20,416 nt of DNA from Pseudomonadota bacterium (GTDB lineage Bacteria > Pseudomonadota > Alphaproteobacteria > Reyranellales > Reyranellaceae), in contig JAEZHS010000721.1 of assembly GCA_023436825.1 (NCBI GenBank), positions 1-20,416 on the forward strand, in the 5' to 3' direction. Every line of letters begins with the position of its first letter. Position 1 is the first letter of the stretch. Of the stretch, positions 7,712 through 14,961 are shown piece by piece. Made by a program: the position numbers and the translations under genes. The notes beneath the pieces were generated by a model that worked only from the letters and a program-made list of their open reading frames with translations, was not told where the DNA came from and made no database searches.

Positions 7712-9430
7712 TCAGGCGTCGGCGTAGCTCACTTTCTCGGCGGTCGCGCCGGGATGCACGACGGCGCCGCCGGCGGCATTGCCGACGGTCTGGGCGTAGC
7801 GCCACAGCGCGCCCGTCGGGTGCGGCGTCGCGCGCGGCTGCCAGTGCCGGCGGCGTTCTTCGAGCTCGGAAGTGGAGACCAGCAGGTCGATCGTGCCGGC
7901 ATCGGCATCGATGCCGATCATGTCGCCGTTCTTGACCAGGGCGATCGGGCCGCCGACGGCTGCCTCGGGCCCGAGATGGCCGATGCAGAGGCCGCGCGTG
8001 CCGCCGGAGAAGCGCCCGTCGGTCACCAGTGCCACGTCCTCGCCCATGCCCTGGCCGTAGATGGCGGATGTCGTCGCCAGCATCTCGCGCATGCCTGGGC
8101 CGCCGCGCGGACCTTCGTAGCGGATCACCAGGACTTCGCCGGCCCTGTAGTCGCGTCTCAGGACAGCGGCGAGGCAGTCCTCCTCCGATTCGAAGATGCG
8201 GGCCGGGCCGGTGAGCGCGCGCCGCTTCAGGTGCGCCACCTTGCAGATCGCGCCCTCAGGCGCGAGCGAGCCTTTCAGGCCGACCACGCCGCCGCTCGGC
8301 GAGAAGGGATTTTTGGCCGGCCGCAGAATGGCTTGCCCGGTCGGCACCACCACGTCGGCATGGTTCTCCGCCAGCGTCCTGCCGGTGACCGTGAGGCAGT
8401 CGCCATGCAGGTAGCCGCCGTCGAGCAGCGCCTTGATCAGCACGGGCACGCCGCCGATGCGGTAGAGGTCGATCGCCATGTAGCGACCGGCCGGCTTCAT
8501 GTCGGCGAGGTAGGGCGTGCGGCGGAAGACGTCGACGACGTCGGCGAGGTCGAACTTGATGCCTGCCTCGTTGGCGATCGCCGGCAGGTGCAGCGCACTG
8601 TTGGTCGACCCGCCCGAGGCGGCGACGACGGCGGCGGCGTTCTCCAGCGACTTCCGGGTGACGATGTCGCGCGGCCGGATGTTGCGCGCGATCAGATCCA
8701 TCACTGTCCGTCCGCAGGCGGTTGCGACCGCTCCGCGCCTGGCGTCGACGGCGGGAACGAAGCCGGAGCCGGGAAGGGCGATGCCCATCGCCTCCGACAC
8801 CGCTGCCATGGTGCTGGCGGTGTATTGGCCGGGGCAGGCGCCAACGGTCGGGCAGGCCGCCATTTCCAGGCGCTGCAGCTCGTCGTGGCCGATCTTGCCT
8901 CCGGTGTAGGAGCCGACGCCTTCGAACACTTCGACGACGCCGACCTGACGGCCGTCGAGGTTGCCGGGCAGCAGGGAGCCGCCATACAGGAACACCGACG
9001 GCACGTTGAGGCGCACCATCGCCATCATCACGCCCGGCAGGGTCTTGTCGCAGCCGGCGAGTCCGACGATGGCGTCGTAGCAATGGCCGCGCACGACCAG
9101 CTCGATCGATTCGGCGACCAGCTCGCGCGATACCAGCGACGTCTTCATGCCGCGATGGCCGTTGGCGATGCCGTCGGTCACGCTGGCCGAGGTGAACTCG
9201 AAGGGCGTGCCGCCGGCCTCGCGCACGCCCATCTTCACGAACTGGGCCTGGTCGTGCAGCGGCATGTTGCAGGGCGAGGATTCGCTCCAGGTCGTGGCGA
9301 TGCCGATCAGCGGCTTGTCGAGATCCCCGGGTGCGAGGCCGGTGCCGAGCATCATAGCGCGCATCGGCGCCTTCTCGGGTCCCTCGGTGACGTGGCGGCT
9401 GGGCAGGCGGCTCTTGTCGAAACGCGGCAT
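7712..9430 (-). CDS. ilvD: Dihydroxy-acid dehydratase (IlvD/Edd family)
   Basis: The 572-residue enzyme removes water from 2,3-dihydroxy acids to give 2-keto acids, normally the third step of valine, leucine and isoleucine synthesis. The three iron-sulfur cysteines are visible: Cys54 in SSPCN, Cys127 in AGCDK and Cys199 in [26 protein letters not shown] and [14 protein letters not shown] are further family signatures. The ATG at 9430 is preceded by AAGGAG at seven bases, a strong ribosome-binding site. It is divergent from a LysR gene across 86 bases and followed by an oxidoreductase gene rather than by other ilv genes. Family paralogues dehydrate sugar acids, so a catabolic substrate cannot be excluded. 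Confidence 0.93.
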   Translation of the reverse strand: MPRFDKSRLPSRHVTEGPEKAPMRAMMLGTGLAPGDLDKPLIGIATTWSESSPCNMPLHDQAQFVKMGVREAGGTPFEFTSASVTDGIANGHRGMKTSLVSRELVAESIELVVRGHCYDAIVGLAGCDKTLPGVMMAMVRLNVPSVFLYGGSLLPGNLDGRQVGVVEVFEGVGSYTGGKIGHDELQRLEMAACPTVGACPGQYTASTMAAVSEAMGIALPGSGFVPAVDARRGAVATACGRTVMDLIARNIRPRDIVTRKSLENAAAVVAASGGSTNSALHLPAIANEAGIKFDLADVVDVFRRTPYLADMKPAGRYMAIDLYRIGGVPVLIKALLDGGYLHGDCLTVTGRTLAENHADVVVPTGQAILRPAKNPFSPSGGVVGLKGSLAPEGAICKVAHLKRRALTGPARIFESEEDCLAAVLRRDYRAGEVLVIRYEGPRGGPGMREMLATTSAIYGQGMGEDVALVTDGRFSGGTRGLCIGHLGPEAAVGGPIALVKNGDMIGIDADAGTIDLLVSTSELEERRRHWQPRATPHPTGALWRYAQTVGNAAGGAVVHPGATAEKVSYADA

Positions 9431-9484
9431 GGCTAGGCTCCTTCAGGAGGCAGCCTTGCCGCTCCGGTTAAATTCGGTCCAATA

Positions 9485-9507
9485 TATTGATATCCGCGTA
9501 TTGATAC
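9485..9507. promoter_or_regulatory. Tandem TATTGATA elements between ilvD and lysR
   Basis: TATTGATA occurs at 9485-9492 and again at 9499-9506, exactly 14 bases apart. Each copy sits in a small dyad with a TG centre: ATAT-TG-ATAT (9484-9493) and GTAT-TG-ATAC (9498-9507). They lie in the 86-base divergent region, ten bases upstream of the LysR ATG. This AT-rich pair is a plausible binding site for the adjacent LysR protein, controlling itself and ilvD. Inferred from position and symmetry only. Confidence 0.45.
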
Positions 9508-9516
9508 CGATTCAGT

Positions 9517-10407
9517 ATGAACCCGCCGGACCTGCGCCGCCTTCGCTACTTCGTGGCTGTCGCCGAGGAACTGCACTTCGGCCGCGCCGCGCGGCGGCTC
9601 AATGTCTCGCAGCCGCCGCTCAGCGTCCAGATCCGCACCCTCGAGCGCGAGGTCGGTGCGCCGCTGCTGCTGCGCACGCAACGGCGCGTCGCGCTCACCG
9701 AGGCCGGACGCGTGCTGCTCGACGAAGCACGACGCCTGCTCGGCCAGGCCGAGGCCGCGGTCGTCCACGCCCGCCGCGCCGCCCAGGGCACGGTGGGCCG
9801 GCTCGCCGTCGGTTTCGTCAGCACCGTCGACTACAGCATCCTGCCGCCACTGGTCCGCCGCTTCCGCCAAAGGCATCCAGGGATCGCCCTGAAGCTGCTG
9901 GAGCTGACGGGCGATCGTCAGCAGGCGCTGTTGCAATCGGGCGAGCTCGATCTCGGCCTTTCCATCCTGCCGTCGCCGGCCACAGGCCTCGCGCAGCGGA
10001 CAGTCTTCCGGGAGCCGTTGATCGCGGCCGTGCCGGCCAACCATTCATTGGCGGGCCGCCGTCGCATCGCGTTGCGCGCGCTTGCAGCGGAGTCCTTCAT
10101 CCAGTTCCCGCGTGAGCTGGCGCCCGGCCTCTACGACCTTGCGATCGCCGCCTGCCAGGGCGCGGGCTTCACGCCCCATCTCGCACAGGAGGCGATCCAG
10201 ATGCAGACCATCCTGGGCCTGGTCGCGGCGGGTCTCGGCGTCGCCGTGGTGCCGCACTGCATGTCGAAGCTGCAGCGGCCCGACGTGCGCTACCTCGCGC
10301 TCGATGCGCGCGGCTTCGAGGTCGAGACCGCGGCGCTATGGCACTCCGAGAATCGCGCCCCGGCGCTCAAGTCGCTGATCGCCGAGCTGCCGCCCGATGA
10401 GCGTTAG
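9517..10407 (+). CDS. LysR-family transcriptional regulator, divergent from ilvD
   Basis: The 296-residue protein has the standard LysR layout. The N-terminal winged helix-turn-helix (about 5-63) contains LRYFVAVAEELHFGRAARRL and VSQPPLSVQIRTLE. A linker helix follows, then a periplasmic-binding-protein-like effector domain from about residue 90 (GRLAVGFVSTVDYSILPPLV). It most likely controls the divergent ilvD-oxidoreductase genes, possibly sensing a pathway intermediate. The ATG has no clear ribosome-binding site upstream, so the start may be weakly translated or leaderless. The gene ends six bases before the convergent TPP-enzyme beta gene, leaving no room for a separate terminator. Confidence 0.93.
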   Translation: MNPPDLRRLRYFVAVAEELHFGRAARRLNVSQPPLSVQIRTLEREVGAPLLLRTQRRVALTEAGRVLLDEARRLLGQAEAAVVHARRAAQGTVGRLAVGFVSTVDYSILPPLVRRFRQRHPGIALKLLELTGDRQQALLQSGELDLGLSILPSPATGLAQRTVFREPLIAAVPANHSLAGRRRIALRALAAESFIQFPRELAPGLYDLAIAACQGAGFTPHLAQEAIQMQTILGLVAAGLGVAVVPHCMSKLQRPDVRYLALDARGFEVETAALWHSENRAPALKSLIAELPPDER

Positions 10408-10413
10408 GGGGCG

Positions 10414-11028
10414 TCAGGGGTGACCGAGCAGCGCCTGACGGAAACGATCCTTCAGATGCGCGCCGTCCTGCGGCGGCATGACGAACTCGAGCTTCTCGAC
10501 CATCACCTTGACCAGACGGAAGACCGGGCCCTTCCTGGTGCGCGCGGCCGTCACGAGGTCGGCGACCTCGCTCGCTTCGCGCACCGTGCCGACATCGGCG
10601 ATGCCGCAGCCCTTGGCGATCATCGCCAGGTCGGCGCCGGCACCCGACTCGGTCGGGCCGTTGTTGCGCGGGCTGGTGTGCGAGGCCTGATTGCCGGTCT
10701 CGCCGAACTTCTCGTTGTCGAGCACGACGATGGCGAGATTCTCGGGCTGCTGCGTCGCCACCGTGGCGAGCGAGCCCAGGCTCATCATCAGGTCGGCGTC
10801 GCCCGTGATCACGAGCACGCGCTTGCCGGGCTGCGCCAGGGCGAGACCCAGGCCCATGCTGACCGGTGCGCCCATGGCGCCCCACAGCGGCATGTTGAGC
10901 GGGCGGTCGCCTGCTTCGGTGATGTCCCAGTTCGACGAGCCGAGGCCCGCGATCACCAGAAGGTTGTCGTCGGCGCCGTCGAGGATCTTCTTGACCAGGG
11001 GACGACGCTGCAGAGTGGCCTTGCTCAT
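10414..11028 (-). CDS. TPP-dependent decarboxylase, beta subunit (sulfopyruvate/phosphonopyruvate decarboxylase-like)
   Basis: The 204-residue protein is the thiamine-diphosphate-binding half of a split decarboxylase. The cofactor motif begins GDADLMMSLGSLATVA (residues 76-91) and closes with LDNEKFGETGN, whose Asn105 would help bind the metal and diphosphate. MGAPVSMGLGLALA (52-65) is the typical preceding segment. Family enzymes such as ComDE decarboxylate 3-sulfopyruvate, and related ones phosphonopyruvate; the true substrate is unknown here. The ATG at 11028 overlaps the alpha-subunit stop in ATGA, indicating translational coupling. The alpha and beta genes together equal one full-length decarboxylase lacking the middle domain. 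Confidence 0.88.
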   Translation of the reverse strand: MSKATLQRRPLVKKILDGADDNLLVIAGLGSSNWDITEAGDRPLNMPLWGAMGAPVSMGLGLALAQPGKRVLVITGDADLMMSLGSLATVATQQPENLAIVVLDNEKFGETGNQASHTSPRNNGPTESGAGADLAMIAKGCGIADVGTVREASEVADLVTAARTRKGPVFRLVKVMVEKLEFVMPPQDGAHLKDRFRQALLGHP

Positions 11029-11564
11029 TTGCTCGTCTTCTTTCCGAAATCCTTGATGCCGATCAGTTTCTGGCGCAGCAGCACGGCGACCGACTGGCCG
11101 CCATTGAAGGCGGCGCGCGCCGCGGCATCGACCGTGGCCTTCACCTCGGAGGCCTTGTCGACGGAGTAGACCAGCACACCCATCGCCTCGAGCACCTTGG
11201 GCGTGCCCTGGCCCATCGGATACTGCCAGGAATTGAACTCGCCCCACTCGCCGCGCATCGTGATCAGGGTCAGGAACGGAAAGCGCAGCGTCTTGGTGAG
11301 CCCCATCAGGTTGATGGTGTTGCCCACGCCCGAGCTCTGCATCAGCAGCGCCGAACGCTGGCCGCCCAGCCAGGCGCCGGCGGCCAGGCCGATGCCTTCC
11401 TCCTCGGTGGTGAGCGGCACGGTGCGGATCGAGTTCGAGCGCTGGCAATGCTCGATCAGCCGCGAATGGCCGGCATCCGGCACGTGATAGACCTGCTTGA
11501 TGTCGTGGGTCTGGAGGACCTCGAAGATCTCGTCGCGCCAGTCGGCGGTTGTTTCGGCGTTCAT
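11025..11564 (-). CDS. TPP-dependent decarboxylase, alpha subunit (sulfopyruvate/phosphonopyruvate decarboxylase-like)
   Basis: The 179-residue protein is the pyrimidine-binding (N-terminal type) domain of a split TPP enzyme. VYHVPDAGHSRLIEHC (about 25-40) is the usual opening strand-helix. PLTTEEEGIGLAAGAWLGG (about 50-68) carries the glutamate cluster that activates the thiamine aminopyrimidine. QSSGVGNTINLMG (about 76-88) is also conserved in this family. It should pair with the overlapping beta-subunit gene downstream. The ATG at 11564 has only a weak purine stretch upstream (AGAAGAAC). The gene is divergent from a LysR regulator. No sulfonate or phosphonate gene is visible nearby, so the substrate is not supported by context. 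Confidence 0.87.
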   Translation of the reverse strand: MNAETTADWRDEIFEVLQTHDIKQVYHVPDAGHSRLIEHCQRSNSIRTVPLTTEEEGIGLAAGAWLGGQRSALLMQSSGVGNTINLMGLTKTLRFPFLTLITMRGEWGEFNSWQYPMGQGTPKVLEAMGVLVYSVDKASEVKATVDAAARAAFNGGQSVAVLLRQKLIGIKDFGKKTSK

Positions 11565-11620
11565 GTCCGTTCTTCTAGCTATCGCCGGCCGGTATTTCGA
11601 CAGCTATTCGCCGAGACCAG

Positions 11621-11639
11621 ATATAACGATATTGTATCG
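11621..11639. promoter_or_regulatory. LysR-type operator candidate between the decarboxylase and lysR genes
   Basis: CGATA-TTG-TATCG at 11627-11639 is a perfect 5-bp inverted repeat. An overlapping ATA-N9-TAT (11623-11637) contains the LysR T-N11-A core (T11624, A11636). It lies only four bases upstream of the LysR ATG at 11644, in the divergent region, so binding could block the regulator's own expression and affect the decarboxylase promoter. ATA-N9-TAT is the known consensus of the LysR protein Nac. Whether this regulator is Nac-like is not established. Confidence 0.45.
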
Positions 11640-11643
11640 CTCC

Positions 11644-12570
11644 ATGGAACTCGCCCAACTTCGCACGCTGATTCACGTCGCCGAGCTCGGCAGCCTCAGC
11701 AAGGCGGCTGACCGCCTGCACATTGCCCAGCCGGCGCTAAGCCGCCAGGTGCGGCTGCTCGAGGAGGAGCTGGGCGTCCGGCTGTTCGCGCGCCACGGCC
11801 GCGGCATGGTCCTGACCGAGCAGGGCCGGGAAATCCTGAAGCACGCGACGCGCGTGATGTCCGAGTTGGAGGAGATCCGCGCCGCCGCCTCGGATGCGGG
11901 CGCGCCGCTGCGCGGCCGGATCGCCATCGGCTTTCCGCCCACGGTGGCCGATATCGTCTCGGTGCCGCTGGTCGCGTCCTTCGGCAAGGCGCATCCGCAG
12001 GTCGAGCTGCGTCTGGTCGCCGCCTACACGGGTTACCTGCTCGACTGGCTGCATCGCGGCGAGATCGACGTTGCGGTGCTCTACGACCCGCACGCTGCGC
12101 GCTCCCTGCGCTCGCAGCCGCTGCTGCTGGAGGATCTGTTCCTGATCGGACCGCCGGATGCCGGTTTCTCGAGCGCCCGCGCCATCCCGTTCAAGGAGCT
12201 CAACGGCCGGCGCATGCTGCTGCCCAGCGTGCGCCATGGACTTCGCACTATCGTCGAGCATTGCGCGGGCGAAGCGGGCATCGCTCTCAACGTTGCGGTC
12301 GAAGCCGATTCCTATGCGACGCTGAAGGACCTGGTGCGCCACGGCCACGGTTGGACGATCTTGCCGCTGGCACCGATCCACGACGACATCGCGAACGCTC
12401 GTCTGTCCGCTGCGCCGTTGATCGATCCGGTGCCGGTGCGACGACTGGTGCTGTCCTTTCCCGCCGATCGGCCGGCGCCGAGACTCGCTCGTTTCGCTGG
12501 TGAAACGATTGCCGGTATCGTCGAGGACCAGGTCGGACGCGGTATCTGGTCCGGCCAATTGTTGACGTGA
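11644..12570 (+). CDS. LysR-family transcriptional regulator, divergent from the TPP decarboxylase
   Basis: The 308-residue protein has a winged helix-turn-helix at about 1-60 (ELAQLRTLIHVAELGSLSKA, then IAQPALSRQVRLLEEELG) and a ligand-binding domain from about residue 90 (GRIAIGFPPTVADIVSVPLV). The ATG at 11644 is preferred over upstream in-frame starts because the conserved helix-turn-helix begins at once; the longer frame runs back into the divergent gene. Overall style is similar to Nac/Cbl-like LysR proteins, but this is a loose resemblance. It probably regulates the divergent decarboxylase genes. Its stop is three bases from the stop of the convergent IclR gene. Confidence 0.92.
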   Translation: MELAQLRTLIHVAELGSLSKAADRLHIAQPALSRQVRLLEEELGVRLFARHGRGMVLTEQGREILKHATRVMSELEEIRAAASDAGAPLRGRIAIGFPPTVADIVSVPLVASFGKAHPQVELRLVAAYTGYLLDWLHRGEIDVAVLYDPHAARSLRSQPLLLEDLFLIGPPDAGFSSARAIPFKELNGRRMLLPSVRHGLRTIVEHCAGEAGIALNVAVEADSYATLKDLVRHGHGWTILPLAPIHDDIANARLSAAPLIDPVPVRRLVLSFPADRPAPRLARFAGETIAGIVEDQVGRGIWSGQLLT

Positions 12571-12573
12571 TCG

Positions 12574-13350
12574 CTACGCCTGCGGCAGCAGTTGCGCCGT
12601 CAGCTCCTTGGCCACGTCCTTCATGTCGTTGGCGAGCTTGAGCGACGTCGCGCGGTCGAGTTGGTTGCCGAGGCCGACCGCTGCCAGCGTATGGGTGATC
12701 GTACCGCGGCCGTTCAGCACCGGCACGGCCACGATCGTCACGCCGGCAATGTAGTTGCCGCGATCGATGCTGAACTTCTGGCGGCGCGTGAGGTCGACTT
12801 CCTTGCGCCATGTTTCGTAATCCGGCGCGTTGTGCCAGCGCAGCCGGTGGAAGCGCTTCTCGATTTCGGGCCACGGCTGCTCGGTAAAGGCCGCGAGACA
12901 GCGTCCCGTGGCGCTGATCAGGGCAGGGAAGCGGCTGCCGACGTCGACATGCAGGCGTACCGGCGCCTGTGAGCGCGCCAGCGCCACCACGACCATGTGG
13001 TCGAGATCGGGCAGTTCCACGCCGATCGCCGTGACGGGATAGCGCCTCGACAGCTCGTCGAGCCTGGGCCGCACGAGGTTGGGGAAGTCGCCGTTCTCCA
13101 GCACGGCGCGCGCCAGCGGCAGCATGCCGACTCCCAGGCTGTACTGCTTGGTGAGCGGCTCCACGCGCACAAGCCGCTCGGCAATCAGGGCGCGCAGGAT
13201 ATGCAGCGTCGTGCTGGGCACGAGACCGAGCGACTGCGCGATCGCCTTCAAGCCGAGCGGCGTGCGGCTGCGGCTCAGAAGGCGAAGGATCGCGACCGCG
13301 CGGGTGACGGCGGGAACGGCGCGGATGCGTGGGCCGGGGCGATCTGACAT
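12574..13350 (-). CDS. IclR-family transcriptional regulator
   Basis: The 258-residue protein has an N-terminal winged helix-turn-helix at about 10-70 (AVTRAVAILRLLSRSRTPLG, then VPSTTLHILRALIAERLV). A C-terminal IclR effector domain spans about 80-255, with ALISATGRCLAAF and DRGNYIAGVTIVAVPV as typical segments. These proteins often control catabolic operons and respond to small organic acids. The ATG at 13350 is preferred since GGA lies upstream; ATG 13359 and TTG 13365 are alternative starts. The gene is divergent from the CoA ligase, so it is the likely regulator of the ligase-hotdog-transporter-selenoprotein run. Confidence 0.93.
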   Translation of the reverse strand: MSDRPGPRIRAVPAVTRAVAILRLLSRSRTPLGLKAIAQSLGLVPSTTLHILRALIAERLVRVEPLTKQYSLGVGMLPLARAVLENGDFPNLVRPRLDELSRRYPVTAIGVELPDLDHMVVVALARSQAPVRLHVDVGSRFPALISATGRCLAAFTEQPWPEIEKRFHRLRWHNAPDYETWRKEVDLTRRQKFSIDRGNYIAGVTIVAVPVLNGRGTITHTLAAVGLGNQLDRATSLKLANDMKDVAKELTAQLLPQA

Positions 13351-13351
13351 T

Positions 13352-13386
13352 TTGTCCATATACAAATATAGGATCTATTGTACAAT
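13352..13386 (+). promoter_or_regulatory. Candidate promoter and operator for the CoA-ligase/TRAP/selenoprotein run
   Basis: TTGTCC (13352-13357) and TATTGT (13376-13381), 18 bases apart, each match four of six sigma70 positions. The perfect palindrome ATTGTACAAT (13377-13386) overlaps the -10 element, and a second dyad TATA-CAAA-TATA lies at 13359-13370. Overlap with the -10 suits repression by the divergent IclR protein, whose own start is within the same region. Motif evidence only. Confidence 0.42.
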
Positions 13387-13404
13387 CGATTTGCGCGCGC
13401 CAAG

Positions 13405-14961
13405 ATGCCGGCCATGGCGAGGCTGACCGACATCACGAGCTACGCGGAGGCCCAGGCCGAGTTCTCCTCCGCGAAGCTGTGGGAGCTGTTCGACGGCGAT
13501 CGTGCGCATCTCAACATCGCGCACGAATGCATCGACCGGCATGCCGGCCGCACCAATCCCGCGGTGATCGTCGTTCGCGCCGACGGCTCGAGCGAGACGC
13601 TGAGCTTCCGCGACATCGCCGAGGATTCATCGCGCTTCGCCCACTGGCTGGTCGCCGAGGGCGTGCGGCCGGGCGATCGGGTCGCCGTCATGCTCGAGCC
13701 GTCCCGCGCCTTCTATGCGGCCGTGTTCGGTACCATGAAGGTGGGTGCCATCGCCGTGCCGCTGTTCACGCTGTTCGGACCCGACGGCGTGAAGCTCCGC
13801 GTCGAGGACTGCAAGCCCAGCCTGCTGGTCACCAACGCCGAGAAGGCGCCGCTTCTTGCCTCGGCCGGTCCGCGGGTCGTCGTCGCGGATGCCGCCTTCT
13901 TTTCGGCGCTCAAGCGCTTCGAGCCGCATTTTGCTTCCGATACGGCCGCCGATGCGCTCGCGATCTTCCAGTACACGTCGGGCACGACCCGCGAGCTTCC
14001 CGAGGCCGTCAAGCACCCCCATCGCTCGATCGTCACCCTGATGGTGGCGGCGCTCTATGGCACCGGCTTGCGGCCCGGCGATCGCTTCATCTGCCCGTCG
14101 TCGCCCGCATGGGGGCACGGCCTGTGGCATGGCACCTTGGCGCCGCTGGCGCTGGGCATCACCGTCGGCGCCTATGCCGGCAAGTTCAGTGCCGAGCGGC
14201 TGTTGTCGGCGCTGCAGGAGCACCGGTTCACCAACATCTCGGCGGCCGCCACGCACTATCGCATGATGCGCAACTCGGGCACTGCAGACCGCTTCCGCTA
14301 CGGCATCGAGAAGCTCTCCTTCACCGGCGAGCCGATCGACAGCGAGACGGCCGACTTCGTCGAACGGACGTTCGGCCGGCCGGCCTGCAGCATGTACGGC
14401 ACGACCGAGATCGGCGTGATCCTGGTGAGCTATCCGGGAGCGGAGGATTTTCCCGTGAAGCGCGGCTCGCTCGGCAAGCCGATCCCTGGCGGCCGCGTCG
14501 AGGTGCACGACGCCGAGGGCAAGCCCTGTGCGCCGGGTGTGACGGGCGAGATGAAGGTATGGCGGCGCGATCGCTGGATCGCCACGAAGGACCTCGGGCG
14601 CATCGACGAGGACGGCTACTTTTTCCACGGCGGGCGTGCCGACGACGTCATCATCTCGGCCGGCTGGACCATGAGCGCCGTCGAGATCGAGGATGCGATC
14701 CTGAAGCATCCCGACGTGCGCGAGGCCGGCGCGATCGGCGTGCCCGATGCGTTGCGCGGCCAGGTCGTGAAGGCCTTCGTCGTCACCGAGCGCAGGGGCG
14801 ACGAGGCCTTTGCGCGCGAGATCCAGGACCTGGTGCGGCAGAGGCTGAGCCAGCACGAGTATCCGCGCCAGGTCGAGTTCGTCGCCGAGCTGCCCAAGAC
14901 GCCGGCCGGCAAGATCAACCGCAAGATTTTACGTACGAGGGAAAACGCTCATGCCGGATAG
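13405..14961 (+). CDS. AMP-forming acyl-CoA ligase (ANL superfamily) with variant P-loop
   Basis: The 518-residue cytosolic enzyme would activate a carboxylic acid with ATP and CoA. Visible ANL motifs are the ATP loop at 190-201, YGTTE at 331-335, GYFFHGGRADDVIISAGW in the hinge region, and PAGKINRKIL with the catalytic lysine at 503. The ATP loop reads YTSGTTRELPEA rather than the usual SGTTGxPKG: the glycine after TT is Arg and the PK lysine is missing. Overall it looks closest to medium-chain or acetyl-CoA-synthetase-like ligases. Starts at 13405 and 13414 (both ATG) are possible; an upstream TTG at 13378 lies inside the operator palindrome and is less likely. The 3' end overlaps the next gene by 11 bases, so the two are translationally linked. 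Substrate unknown. Confidence 0.9.
   Translation: MPAMARLTDITSYAEAQAEFSSAKLWELFDGDRAHLNIAHECIDRHAGRTNPAVIVVRADGSSETLSFRDIAEDSSRFAHWLVAEGVRPGDRVAVMLEPSRAFYAAVFGTMKVGAIAVPLFTLFGPDGVKLRVEDCKPSLLVTNAEKAPLLASAGPRVVVADAAFFSALKRFEPHFASDTAADALAIFQYTSGTTRELPEAVKHPHRSIVTLMVAALYGTGLRPGDRFICPSSPAWGHGLWHGTLAPLALGITVGAYAGKFSAERLLSALQEHRFTNISAAATHYRMMRNSGTADRFRYGIEKLSFTGEPIDSETADFVERTFGRPACSMYGTTEIGVILVSYPGAEDFPVKRGSLGKPIPGGRVEVHDAEGKPCAPGVTGEMKVWRRDRWIATKDLGRIDEDGYFFHGGRADDVIISAGWTMSAVEIEDAILKHPDVREAGAIGVPDALRGQVVKAFVVTERRGDEAFAREIQDLVRQRLSQHEYPRQVEFVAELPKTPAGKINRKILRTRENAHAG

Noticed and set aside
7754..9436. Long plus-strand open frame opposite ilvD
   Set aside because: Its composition is biased and it is fully antisense to a well-conserved IlvD protein.
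11497..11643. Longer N-terminus for the second LysR regulator
   Set aside because: The extra codons overlap the divergent decarboxylase gene and the operator, while the LysR helix-turn-helix begins right at 11644.
13627..14856. Long minus-strand open frame opposite the CoA ligase
   Set aside because: The opposite strand carries intact ANL motifs; this frame has no recognisable domain.
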